Part shown: piece after piece, positions 52,077-63,620 of the stretch
How positions within the stretch are numbered: the first letter of the stretch is position 1
Layout: each line of letters opens with the position of its first letter
Assembly (NCBI GenBank): GCA_030386875.1
Contig: CM059562.1
Span: forward strand, 74,644,095 to 74,708,094
Direction: 5' to 3'
From: Morinoia aosen
Taxonomy: Eukaryota > Arthropoda > Malacostraca > Amphipoda > Talitridae
Length of the DNA stretch: 64,000 nucleotides
Program-made: the position numbers and the translations under genes
The notes under the pieces: model-generated
What the model was told of the DNA's origin: nothing
The model's database searches: none
Seen by the model: only the letters and a program-made list of their open reading frames with translations

Positions 52077-54052
52077 AACAGCTTTCCTTTCCCAACTTGT
52101 TTCTATGTGTGAGGGATCTTCCATGAGATCACTCTTTGTGCATAGATTCTACATTCCTTTTACTCTTTTGTTGTAATGAATGATCATCAAATCAAATATT
52201 TAATTCTTTATACTGAATTAGTTTTAAATTGCCTTCTTTGTTCTTTCAAGTTATTAGCTGATGAACTGTCTGTTTTATTTTTGCCATTCATCATTTGTTC
52301 TTGTATGTAAGTTCACTTTAATCTGTTCAACTGTTTTATTTATGATTTTTTATGAATGCATTGCTAAGGAAGGCCAAAATTAAATCACAATAAATAAATT
52401 CTGTCTGTATTGTTATAGCTGAATAAAAGCTGATGCTTTCAGCATTCTATTTCACAAATTGATGTTTTACACAACAATATTTCTTGTTTGCTCATTTATA
52501 TTTGAAATGAGAATATTTTACCAGATCTCTTGAATGATCAGTTTCAGCTTGAATGTTGTACAAACCTTTTAGTACATAAACTTCTTACCTAATTCTTTAT
52601 CCATTTCACCATCAGAGTAGACTCTTTCATGTGTTATGTTCAAGAAAAGTGATAGAGCCAAGTGAGGCAAAGTTTTTTCCATTAGCAGTAGAGACAGATG
52701 TTGGAGTCTATAAACTGAAGTGGGTGTGGCAGAAAAATTATTGTGACCTTGCAAGTGATTTGCACCTGGCTATTCAGAGACTGTCATGATGTGGGACCAG
52801 TTTGGCCACTCCCTCTTGACTAGGCTCTTATCTAGACTGCAGATACACAGGACACCTAGGAGAAGAGTAATGTCTACATGGTATACGATTTTTGTTTTGC
52901 TCTGTACTGCAGAAGTACAACTTGTTATGTAAGAGAACAAGTGCAGCAAGAGAACAAATAAAGCAGGGTCACAGAATCAGGGGAATGATGAGAATGCTGA
53001 TTAACAAGCTCAGAAACTGAGCTAAAAAATTCACTATTTCTCAGCTCATAGTGGTAATCCTACACAGTATTGGATTTTGCAGTGATAAATTTTACTGAAA
53101 GTTGAAATGTATGGCTGACATATTAGAATTCTTAAAGTGAACAACTCTGAAATAAAAAATGCAACTTCTTCATTGGGATAATTTGCACAGGTATCAATCA
53201 GGTGATGGGTGCTGACTAGACTGAAAGATATTTGAAATTTTAATTAAACTCAATCAAACGTAGATATTTAGTTTAATGTTGATCTCCAGTGGTGTTCTTC
53301 AGGTCCAATTATGAGACATAATTCTCATTATAAATGTTCACTTTCCCAATAAGTAATGAATGCTAGTGTTAATGAGGTGAATGTTGAGAATATATCTCTT
53401 TGCATTTGACAAAACTTGTGTTGTAGTATAATACATGATATTGCAAAAAGCAGTGCACATTACATGAAACTTGTATTGCAATGCTTTGTTTGAGGAATAT
53501 CTATCACTTTCTCATTGATGAAAATTTGTCTTGTCAAGTAGAATACATAAGACAAATTCAAGTTGAAGGATTTATATGCATTATCTAAATACATTTGAAA
53601 TTTATGAAATCTTCATGTAAATTGAAAAAAATTAGACTTGAATGATTACAATTTATGTAATGTAATTCAATAATTCAATAAGTTTTCAATTATTTAGTCC
53701 TCTAAATAGCAACCTTTGGTTACTCAAAACTGTCACTTTGACTTATATGCTGATGTAGAGAGATTTTTCTTTGTTTCTTGTGCTGGATTTATTTTAATCA
53801 TTTCTTATTTTCTGTGACACTGGAGAGCTGTAATAAACAATGAGTTATGTGTTGAATTCTTTAGTGAATTCTTTGAATTCTTTACTGCCTAGTCACATCT
53901 GCTGAAAATATGGTTGTATCCAAAAATCAAAACAAATACTGTATGCTGGGCAAGATCTTTATGTGACCTATGCTTAGAAGGCTTCTCAATCCTTCTAAAT
54001 TGGAAAAAAAGTAATTTTTATATAGTATCAGTCAATTGAAATGAATGTTATA
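52077..54052. other. AT-rich intergenic, nothing recognised
   Basis: Long AT-rich stretch upstream of the Gln-rich gene. I find no exon, repeat family or promoter motif that I can defend. Confidence 0.4.
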
Positions 54053-54425
54053 ACAGGTTTTCTCCCTCATGGGGATACAACTATTGTATCTATGGGAATT
54101 AGGGCTCCCTTGGGGGCAATGTCAGGGCCTGAGCTGAGAGTTAGGTAGGCCTTCTTTGTGTTGAAATAAAATGTTCTTATGTTAAGGACCACCTTTTTTT
54201 GGTTCATTGCTGTCCTGATCTTCAGCACCTACTACTTTCCTCTTCAACTTTGGTCTTGTTTCATGATCTTCTTTCACAACTTACTGTTTCTATGCCCTTC
54301 TGTGTAGATTCCAAATTCCCTTAACTCCATAATAAATGGTGCCTCCCACCTACCTCTCTTAGGATCGCATATTTTGCTGGGTAGGGAGGCTAAAACTAAC
54401 TACTAATCTAATCTATACAGGTTTT
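54053..54425 (+). mobile_element. Hairpin-head SINE copy 6
   Basis: 54062-54416 flanked by ACAGGTTTT (54053-54061 and 54417-54425). The head has CCCTCATGGGG and GATACAA-CTA-TTGTATC; the tail is TACTAATCTAATCT. It lies about 100 bp upstream of the first exon of the Gln-rich gene. Confidence 0.82.
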
Positions 54426-54520
54426 ATTAAAATGTAGTTTAGGTTGCTAATTGTTTATTTTCTAGAGTTTTGTTGATTGCATTTATATTTTAATCTAACC
54501 AAGTAAACTTTTCCCTGCAG

Positions 54521-54687
54521 AGGGCCAGTGCCAGAGCCCAGTTAGGGGATTAGTGTAGAGTATTATCCTACCATCAGCAATTCATAGTTCCTATAAAAAG
54601 ACGTCACTGTACTTGTTCCAAGAAAATTCCATCGTGTTGTGAATGGCCACGAGTCACGTTCCATATCCCCCTGTCTCCTCTCTCCAG
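54521..54687 (+). CDS. Gln-rich gene exon with start codon
   Basis: Acceptor TTTTCCCTGCAG, then 122 nt of 5' UTR, ATG at 54643 (GTGAATGG context) and 45 coding nt before CAG|GTAAGC. The existence of an acceptor means at least one further untranslated exon lies upstream. Confidence 0.65.
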
Positions 54688-57600
54688 GTAAGCGTGTGAA
54701 TTTGTTACAACTGTACATTTTGTATGTTACTGTACTTGTCATTTAAAGTGGCTGGCTTTAAAAGCTAAGTTATGTAGAATAAGTTTGTAAATGTAATCCC
54801 CAAATGAATAACATATTTTCTCCCCCATGTAGTAAGAAATGTAGAAGACCTGTATAGGAGATTGCTCTTTTGCTTATTTTAGGAACATTGTAATTCTTGA
54901 GTAAAATGAAGCAGATTTTAGCTTCTCTGAGGTATTTAGTAATGCAGTCCCATCTCGGCAATTTACCTTTGGAATAAGGACTTCTTCAGGGTATCCTAAG
55001 ATACAATTTGAACCTGCAAAATTGCTGAAGGTGCATAAAACAGACCTAGGATTTGGCCAGTTAGATTTGTCTATTGTGTGCTACAAAGTCTGGCATCTCC
55101 AACGGAAATACTTTTACGTTATCTCAGCTCTTGATTGGCCTTCAGGATTTCATCTTTTGCTTCCACTTTGTTTTCATGCCTTTTTTGTTACCTTTTCTTT
55201 GTCTTCTTCCTAACATGCCATTTCTATGCGCAAGGTATCCTGCATAGGAACACACCTTGTGCATAAGTTTTCCATTTTTTATGATCAATATGTGGTTTGT
55301 TTGCTTTGTTCTCTTGAGGTTACTTTGGTATGACTAGGAAGTCTTGAACTAATACAACAATTGAAATATCAGTATTTGCTGTAAAAGTGGTATTTATTTT
55401 TTAGAAACCTGTTGTACATTTATTTGTTTGTAGTTTTCATTTAATTTTCACTATTTTTCTGTTAGAGAGTATGAGATGCAGTATGACTTATTACTCTCTT
55501 GGGTCTTCTTCATTTTTTCCTTTTTTAACAATCACAACTCTAGCAGACAATCTCATCAGTGGGTCTTATTTCCCTTGTTTTTCTCCACTCGTTGTGTCTT
55601 CAGGTTTCTAATGTTAGTAAATGTGAGCTGGTAGCAAGGGCTGTGCTTACAAGGATGTAGAAACTTAAACCATTGTGAAGTGAACAGAATTTGATGTACT
55701 GTAACTTAAGATAATTTTACAGTGATTGTGAAATGGTCAATTGCTGAGTACATTTAATGATAATGATTTGATTCTCATACAGCAGTTGTATAAGATTCTT
55801 ACAAATATGATTTATACCTAAAAGATTTTATTTTAATTTTTTGTGTGTATTTCCTTTGAACAGCTATGTTTGGAATACAAGAACCTTCTTCTTGATATAA
55901 ACTGAAAGTGATGATGTAATTAAATTAATTCATATGGTCAATTTTTTACAATTCATAAATTGTCAAATGATGTATCTACATTCATATTTTATTTCAGAGC
56001 CATTTGTGCACGTCTCTTTCACACATACCTGTAGGGATTTATTTTCTTTTACAATTTATCCACTTTATCTATTCACTTAGTTGTTAAAAATAATTTTTGT
56101 GTCAAATTAATTTGAAAATTCTATAGAAATTCCCTTGACTTGGTGTAGCACGTGATTTGTTCACCTAATTTTTGAAGTAATTTTGCATCAAAATTATTTG
56201 AAACTTCTTTAGGAATTCCATTGACTTGCTCTGAGAATGTGTGTACAATTTCAGGGTGTAATGGTAGGCCCACACATGCAGCAGCAGCACCAACAGCAGC
56301 ACCAGCACCACCAGCTGGCTGCCTTCTCTACTGCCTCCATGCTGCCTGTGACACAGGGGGCCTCTGTGTTCCCCCCTCCGCCTGGCCTGGGCAATGTGGT
56401 GGGCAGCTCCGAGGATGGCAACGCTCCCCACTTCCTCCCTCCCTTGCCCCAGCACATCTTACACCAGCAGCAGCAACTTGACCCTTCTCATGAGAACATG
56501 CAGCCACAGCAGCAGCAGCATCCCATGCCAGGTCTCTAGATACTCTTTCTTTCAGGCTTTATCTATCATTTTTTTGTGCTCTTGCATCTAGAAATTTTTA
56601 AATCTCTCTAGATGCTTTTCAGGCTTCATGTGTCTGGAAATTCTTAATCTGAGATAGTTCGTATGGAGGTTCAGATACGGTACCTCACAACCTTAGGTCA
56701 GACTACATACCTTCATGAAGAATATTTTTGACCCAGTGATTGTGACTTTGGTGATCACCCTGTGATATGGCTGTGTAGCTATATTGCATATGTTATTTGT
56801 TTTATGGGGGAGGCCTCATTCTAGAGAATTATGCATAAGATGATTGAGGTTTTGTATGAGAAGCATTTGCTGTACCTTTGAAACCTTTCCGATTGGAAAT
56901 GAGATGAAATAGGTTTTGGTGAAGCTTGAATTTGTCTTCAAGAGAAGAACTGCTTGTGTACAAGCTGAATCACGTACTTGTGCTTGCTAATGCCAGGATA
57001 ATAATTTAGTTTGGATAGAAACAGTAGTGATCAATGCCTGAATTTGAGTTTAGGAACCAACTAAGAAAAGCCTGATGTTCAGATGAAAATATTATAGGAT
57101 TAATTTTGGGCCAAATGCAGACCCCACTGCACAATGTGCAATATTAAAAATACATTTGGTTTTGAAATGCAGCAAATTTAAATGAAAATCCCCTCACAGC
57201 CATACATCTATTGAATTTATGGGAATTAGCACTCCCAGGGGGAAAATGAGAGGTACTGAGTTATAACATTGACTGTGATGGGTTAAACTGAAGTTCAATA
57301 TCCAACTCAAATTCAAAGTCAAAAGTGATTGACAAATTTATAAGTATCAAATATTAACTAGTTCTATTAAATACCATTAATTTCAAAAAGATTATTAAGA
57401 ATTGTCAAACCACACATACGTAGATGGTTTGTTTTGCAGCAGGAAAAACCTAAGCACAACCCACCGGTGGGTTGTATCCAAAGTAACGTGTTAAAGGTTA
57501 AATAGAGCTTCCTGTTGTTGAAATAGAATAGTTTTGGTTTTCTGCCCATTTTTTTTTTGGTTTACTGCTGTCCTGTGTTCCAGCGCCTAGTACTTTCTTC

Positions 57601-59371
57601 TTTCTCAACTTGACTGTTTTTATGCATCTGGTGCATAGATTCTGTATTCCCTTCAATCCATACTAAATGTTGCCTTCTTCCTTCCGCCCTATTTGGAATG
57701 CGTTTGTTGAGGTTAGGGAGGCTTAAACTAACACCTAACCTAATTTGAAAAAATAGGTGAGTTATCACATCAGTGATGTAGGTTATTCAGAGTTTTGAAA
57801 CTGTTAAATATGCTCTCAAAACTTAGGAATTAGCTCAGCAGTTGAATACGAGTGCGCGGGTTTGCTACTTCTCAAAATATATTTTGTTTGTGCAAACAGA
57901 AGGAGTACTATGCTTGAGACCATCAGTTTTTGATAAGAGGGGAGGGAGAAATATTGTTAGCAGTGGGACGCACAGTAAACTTAGTAATATGACACAGAAA
58001 TCTTTTGCAACGCATATGGTGTATCGTGATGGGTTGTATTGGCTGTAGAAGCAGTGAAGTCACAATTGAATTGATGATTTGCAATTACGAGAGGTAGTAA
58101 AAAATAATGGCTGGTGTAGGTTTGCATCGATCTGTCTTGGAGTAACTGATTTTAACACATTAACCGCCACGTGAGCCACCAGTGGTACACGGAGGGAATC
58201 TTCAAAATGCTACTTGTCGACCATAAATGCAAATGTAACTGGCTACCAGTAGTCACAAACTCGATTTTCATAAGTTCAAAGCTAAATGAAGGCATGATCC
58301 ACTTAATGTCTGCTATTCTCAAAATTGCTTGCTACAATTGACTTAAAATTTGAGTTAAATATTAAACTTTGGTTTAACCCATTGCCGATGACGTCTTAAG
58401 TTCAAGAAATGTCTGCTGGTCGGTAAGATTAACATTGTCTATTAGCTTATGACACGACACTGATGGATGAGTCTGGTCTGTGACTGGTGAGTCTGTGACT
58501 CACCAGTTTCAGAATTCATGATCTGAAACAGAGGAATTTACTGTGGAAGTGAGGTGCTTCAGCTATGTTTATACTTGACAGGGCTCTCATCACCAATGGC
58601 CTGAATGCTCACCAATGGGCCAGAGTTATGGTAAATTATACGGATTGGACTGTTTTGTTCCTGTCAGTTTTGTAGAAAAGGAATGACAGTTATTTAAATT
58701 TGTTGTCATTCAATTTTCCAACAATCATATTTGACTTAAGCTTGATCTTTAGGTATAAATTTTGTGTTTTGATAAACTAACTTAAAATAATTGAAGAATT
58801 TTTGGTATTTTCGTCGATGAGAAGTTATTGCTCAATTAAGTAAGAACTATTGTTTAAACTGAATTGTTTGCGGTGTATTAGTCATAGACCTGTAATCCTT
58901 TTGAATGAATTTATAGTTTTTTCACCACAAAATGAAACTTTCGTGGGACTAATTATTTACATGTTTGCTTCACTGCAGGAATGGGTTTGTACCTGAACAG
59001 CATGACCAGAGGCATGCTTGGCCAGTTTTATTCCTTTTGAATAAATGTTTCAGTTTTTCATCACAAAACAATACTTTATCAGGTCTAATTATTTACATGT
59101 TTGCTCCATGACAGGAATGGGCTTGGACATGAGCAGCGTGAGCGGAGGCATGCTTGTTGGCCCCGCAATGCCTGGCCAGTTTTATTCGACAGCCTCAGGA
59201 GCTCTGGTGTCGCACCTGCAGCAGCAACAGCAGGAGCACAGCGAGGTTGCCTCTGCTGCTCAGCAGCAACAACAGGATCAGCAGCAACAGCAGCAGCCAG
59301 ACCAGGCTTTCTCTTCTGATGCCGAGCAGAAGTGGACCGCCATGGGGCAAGGGGACAATCAGGCTCTATCT
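54521..59371 (+). CDS. Gln/His/Met-rich protein, 5' part of a gene running off the window
   Basis: Exons 54521-54687 (5' UTR, ATG at 54643, 15 codons MATSHVPYPPVSSLQ), 56255-56531 and 59115-59371 join in frame and give 193 residues. The protein is low-complexity: HMQQQHQQQHQHHQL, FPPPPGLGN, HILHQQQQL, MQPQQQQHPMPG, then GMGLDMSSVSGGMLVGPAM and long Gln runs, ending EQKWTAMGQGDNQALS at a phase-0 donor (GTGAGT). Such an N-terminus is common in transcription or RNA-binding regulators, but no domain identifies it. Later exons must lie beyond 64000. Confidence is in the exon model, not in function. Confidence 0.7.
54688..56254 (+). other. Gln-rich gene intron with family-2 repeat
   Basis: Contains a repeat-family-2 copy at about 55040-55350 (AGTTAGATTTGTCTATTG start) and, at its 3' end, an 86-bp tandem duplication next to the acceptor. 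Confidence 0.55.
56100..56254 (+). repeat. 86-bp tandem duplication before exon 56255
   Basis: CAAATTAATTTGAAAATTCT...TTCCCTTGACTTG (56104-56142) recurs as CAAAATTATTTGAAACTTCT...TTCCATTGACTTG (56190-56228). The downstream copy runs into the real acceptor. Confidence 0.8.
56255..56531 (+). CDS. Gln-rich gene exon, Gln/His/Pro-rich
   Basis: Starts GGTGTAATGGTAGGC (GVMVG) after ACAATTTCAG. It is open throughout, GC-rich (CAG/CAC-rich) and ends phase 1 after CATCCCATGCCAG at the weak donor GTCTCT. Confidence 0.75.
56531..56665 (+). repeat. About 74-bp imperfect duplication at exon donor
   Basis: GGTCTCTAGATACTCTTTCT...CAGGCTTTATCTATC and AATCTCTCTAGATGC...TTTTCAGGCTTCATGTGTC repeat the region immediately after the donor, followed by AGAAATTTTTAA / GGAAATTCTTAA. 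Confidence 0.65.
57188..57745 (+). repeat. Hairpin-head SINE, copy split by inserted sequence
   Basis: The 5' part (CCCCTCACAGCCATACATCT..., CACTCCCAGGGGG) ends near 57262. The 3' part resumes near 57488 (AATAGAGCTTCCTGTTGTTG) and ends GAGGTTAGGGAGGCTTAAAC. About 225 bp of unrelated AT-rich sequence separates them. Confidence 0.65.
58979..59040 (+). pseudogene. Decoy duplicate of the next exon's start
   Basis: 58979 on (after CTTCACTGCAG) reads GMGLYLNSMTRGMLGQFYSF then TGA at 59038. It parallels GMGLDMSSVSGGM...GQFYS of the true exon, at 136-bp spacing with matching upstream intron sequence. If spliced in phase it would truncate the protein after about 20 residues. Confidence 0.8.
59115..59371 (+). 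CDS. Gln-rich gene exon, poly-Gln
   Basis: Starts GGA (completed from the previous exon) after CATGACAG and encodes GMGLDMSSVSGGMLVGPAM, SHLQQQQQEHSEV, QQQQQDQQQQQQPDQ. Ends phase 0 at TCT|GTGAGT. Confidence 0.78.
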
Positions 59372-61750
59372 GTGAGTACTGTTTCGTATCTATGTGATGT
59401 GATTGGGAGCGTTTTTCTACGGGTTTGCTTTTTTTATCCATGAAAGATTTGGGACTGCTTTTTTAGCACTTGAAAAATTTGGTACCGAAGTTTTTTTTTG
59501 CTTATCTGGGTTGAAATTTGCGTTTTGAAGGCTGCTTCGAACTGCCTCGGAGACAATCTTGGTTAGTTGGTCTAAATGAACGTGATGCTATTTCTTAAAA
59601 AAAAATTGCCTCATGTTTACTTACGGGGAATTAATTTTGGGAAATTCATAATTTTATATCAATTTCATGGAATCCAAGTGAGTTCTATAAAACGTTTTTT
59701 GGTTAATTCTTGGAAAGATTGAACTGAAAGTCTCTATGAAAGTAAAATCCTCCTATCATATTTAAAAATACCTTCTACGCTGCTCAGAATTGCTGTATCT
59801 CCTTTGACAGGGAGCAATAATTTTAGTGCAAATTTGCGAGGGTTCTACAAATAGTTTTCTACTTGTAGCGCGAGCTTTATCCGTCATATGACACTTCATA
59901 CGGTTTTGTTCAGTTGAAATCTGAAGTTTAGAAATTCACTGCTAAAATTTGTATATAAACGATTTTGTTTCTTTTGTTTATTAACTATTTTTATACGTGG
60001 GGTTTTTGTATACTTTTTTTGTATTTATTAGTCGGAATGTATTGCGCGCGTATGCCAAGGTTTAAGCCTCTAAATCGTAGTTACAATTGAGCGGGCATTC
60101 CGGCGTAGGTTGTTAAGCTTTCATGCTTGTGGGGGTCTCTGGTATTGACATTGGCCGTCTTTCTGTGGCGTGCGAAGTTATAGGAGCTGTAAACTTGCTC
60201 GAGATTGCCCAAACTCTGGCAATGTGTCTGGTTAGTGTTGTTTCTTACGGCGTGCTATCACTTCGCGGTGTTGTTATGCGGCCGAGTGCGCTCATTGGCC
60301 TAACAGTGTAAACAATGATCATTTGGTGTCTGTCTAATGTTACTGTTTCATTCAGCGTCTTGCCATCTCTTCATGAGAGTCCGTGGGTGTTGCGCCCCCT
60401 TGCTGTTTAAAACGTTTGTTCAGTAACGATACGTTCATTTGAGTGACGGTGTGTTTAGCATAGTGGGCCGGGGCAAACTGGAACAAGAGTTAAATTTTTA
60501 TTACATCAATGTTGTTATTTCTAGGACGGAAAGTGTACGTTGATTAGGCGTTGCAAAATTTAGTAGTGGAAGGGTCAACTTTTCCCTTCCGTTTTTTTGG
60601 ATGGAATGCGGAGCTCTTAAGTTCTGTTCCCTAATTTTTTACCCGCATTCGACTTCGGACTGTTCGTAAACACTCGCACATCAGCGTCAATTTTTGTGCT
60701 CGTTTAGTTTAACATGATTAACTGATGCTTCTAACCGATAATCAGCGCTCGAAAGTGAATCTTTCAAAATGGGTAGATGTTAATTTTTTTTTGGTTTAAC
60801 TTGTGACAAACGGCGATGATAATAAATCTGACGATTGTGTAATACGAAGAAAAGGCGAAACTGGAAAATTAGAATAAGCTATTGGAACGCCAATGTAGCT
60901 AGCGTGGTTGTTGGTATAATCCCATACATTTATAATAGTAATAATTTATATGAAGCATTTCGCCTTTTGCGTCAACTTAAACCAACGAAAGGTATGGTGA
61001 GGACGAGAATTTACGGAATAGCTTAGTTATGATTCATTTGTAAAGCCTCATCGGACAGTAACTTGAATATGACTCGATAAAAAGGTTATATTGGCTCTAA
61101 TATTTTTAATAATACAAAGAAAACTGGCGAATCGTGGGATCGCACTTTCTGTAGTATAAAACGTTGTGTTCAAATGTATGTACTGGTACTTGTGCGGTTG
61201 AAATTGATGACTCTGAAAATAATTCTCTGGTATCTGTGGTAAGCGTGTTCGAAGACGTGAAATTTGGATACAACCTGATAACGAGTCGCTTCGTTTATTT
61301 CAGAAGCCATATTCTGTTCTAGTCAACCGAGTAGTACGACCAACTGCTCAATTATGTATATCATACTCTCCTACCTAGTTGTAGATAGCCTGTTATCAAG
61401 AATTATTATCCCGTAGCCCTCTGGGCGTTTTACCAGCTTCTCATCAGATTTCTCTTGTCGACTTTAATGATTTAATTAACGGCTTATTTTGTGTTAGGCT
61501 TCTAACATTGTGTGAAAAGAAAGCGACATTTTTAATTTGCCTCTCGCTCTTATATCTAGGTAGTTACTGGTTTTTAAGACAACATGGCAGAATCTCTTCC
61601 TGTCCTGTCTTGATGTTTATCTCGTATTCTTTGGTTATTTTCATGATCTTATTCCAGAGGCTGGAATTGTGTATTTCCATTCCTGTTTGATAAGCTGTAA
61701 GATTATTTTTGGTGTCTCCCAAGCAGTATTATTCAATATTTTTATTATCT

Positions 61751-62087
61751 AAGAGGCAGATGTGAAGACCCTAGCTGATCGTTAGGTAGGCCTTCATTTT
61801 GCTGGTATAGAAAAGATTTTTCTTATAAAGCATCTTTTTTCGGTTTACTGCTGTCCTTTCATTTAGCAGCCGTTACTTTATTCTTGAATCTTCATCTTGT
61901 TTCTTAAAACTTTATTTTAATCTTACTGTTCTTTTACTTAGGGTGTTGGGTCACGCCTAGTACATAGATTCCCTGTTTCCCTAATAAAATGGCGCTTTAC
62001 ATATTGTTACTGAATAGTGCCTGCCTCTTCCCTTTCATGCGAATACCTTTGTTGTGGCTCGAAATGCTTAAACGAACTTATGATCTA
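61751..62087 (+). repeat. Hairpin-head SINE, diverged partial copy
   Basis: GATGTGAAGACCCTAGCTGA, TTAGGTAGGCC, CGGTTTACTGCTGTCC and CTTAAACGAACTTATGATCT in order. The head is lost. Confidence 0.65.
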
Positions 62088-62489
62088 CTCGTAAGCTATT
62101 TTTTCACTTAAAAAAATTTAATAGTTTATATTTGATGTACACTCCATGCTGATACCAATAATTACGATTATTGATGAAATTAGAGGAATAGGGCAGCTCC
62201 ACATATTGTTATCGGTATTGGACTGCACATAAATCTATGCAGTTCTACCAAAATATTGAATTTTATCTACCTAAGCTCTGCAAGCGGTTTCCGATTGAAC
62301 ATACACGAATATACTAATGAACGTAGGGCGACTTGATTATTAATTCGGAAAGAGACATGCTATATTACAGTCGACTTCTGATACGTATTGATTGTTAAAA
62401 GTGACCATTATGCTCTTTTACGTCCTTCCGATCTTGCGTTTGTTTCTTCTTCGCTTCAACTTTGAGCACACGCTTCGAATTTTGTGTAA

Positions 62490-62695
62490 ATTTACTTGGT
62501 GTCTGAAATGGGTACCGGTGTCAGGTGTCTGAAATTTCAGGTGTCTGAAATGGGTACCGGTCTTGACCGGGGGAAAGCGTAATGGCGTCCTGGCGTTAGT
62601 TATAAGGCATTTGAAAATCCAATGTATAAGGTGATATGTATCAGGCTTGAAATTGGAAATAAAGCATCCGTAGATGCCTTCATTCATTATGATAT
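62490..62695 (+). repeat. tRNA-type SINE copy 3 (5'-truncated)
   Basis: Plus strand. GGTGTCTGAAATGGGTACCGG is duplicated at its 5' end, then GACCGGGGGAAAGCG and GATATGTATCAGGCTTGAAA lead to the 3' hairpin GCATC-CGTA-GATGC and a short ATTC tail. No Pol III boxes remain. Confidence 0.78.
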
Positions 62696-63039
62696 TCGTT
62701 TAGCAACACTTCGGAAAACGTTAACAAGTTTCGTTACATTTCCCCAGCTCTTACTTTCAAATATCTTTCATCGCTGCTCTTAAAAAAACAGACATGGTCT
62801 ATTACTCCAAACTCAACCTCACCTGCACCGGAAACCGATCGCGCTCAGGCGATGGTTCGTAATATCATTTCAATCGTGTATATGTGTAGTTTCCCATTAA
62901 CGTCGCTTCTTCCTCCTCCATCCTGTTAGAAATGTCACTCTCTCCATGTGATGCGTTCTCTTCTGACATTTTTAAATTATTTGGTTCTGAATTGAGCAAA
63001 ACGAGTTTTGGGCTGTCAATTATTAGGAGCGGTCGTTTG

Positions 63040-63620
63040 TTGTTGTGCTATGATATAGTTTCGATATAATTGAGGCGCGGTCAGGTGTAGGAATCGCTGG
63101 TACCGTCCTTGGTGTTAGGTTTAAATTACCCTCGCGTCGGCGATAGCATCTGATGAAGGTGGCCCGCAGGTTCTGCATTAGACGTGTGGGCGTCCATCCA
63201 GAAGTGTGCGTCGATTTCGTTCGTGTGCGTTCACGTAGGGTCACTTCCACCCCTGCCCTGTGCGCCCGGTTATGAATGAGTCGTGTTTTGACGACTCCGC
63301 AGCTCCCATGCTGGGACTTGAAGCTGTTCATTCGTTTTGTAATTTCTGTAACACAATCTAGGGCGTTCTTAATAAGCGTGAACCGCTTATGCTCTATCGA
63401 GGTAAACGTAAGAGCAATGAGTCACTTAGTTGATTGTACATCCGATAATGTAGTTAGCTTGTGCTCATGGCGTGTGCGGCTGTGGCTGTTGCAGCCATGA
63501 GTGTGTGGCTGCCAGACTGGCTGCCGTTGCCGCCGCTCTCGCCTTTGTCTGGCCAGTCTGTCTTGCGACCGTAACATGGAGTGAGCTAGGTGGCCAGTCC
63601 GTCTCGCATTCGCTACACTT
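63040..63620. other. CpG-richer segment, possible regulatory region or alternative first exon
   Basis: Local rise in GC and CpG (e.g. CCGTTGCCGCCGCTCTCGCC) in otherwise AT-rich intron, with short direct and inverted repeats of GGCCAGTCTG/CCAGACTGGC. No coding exon is supported. Confidence 0.3.

Larger units (their letters stand above)
56532..59114 (+). other. Gln-rich gene intron
   Basis: Holds a split SINE copy (57188-57262 and 57488-57745) and, at 58140-58400, TTAACACATTAACCGCC-type sequence that may be a MITE end. The decoy exon lies at 58979-59040. The rest is AT-rich. Confidence 0.55.

Noticed and set aside
56165-59441. Antisense and shifted frames across the Gln exons
   Set aside because: CAG-repeat DNA is open in several frames; only the plus frame joins in phase with good splice sites.
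62418-62687. 89-codon minus-strand frame
   Set aside because: It overlaps a tRNA-type SINE copy and its internal direct duplication.
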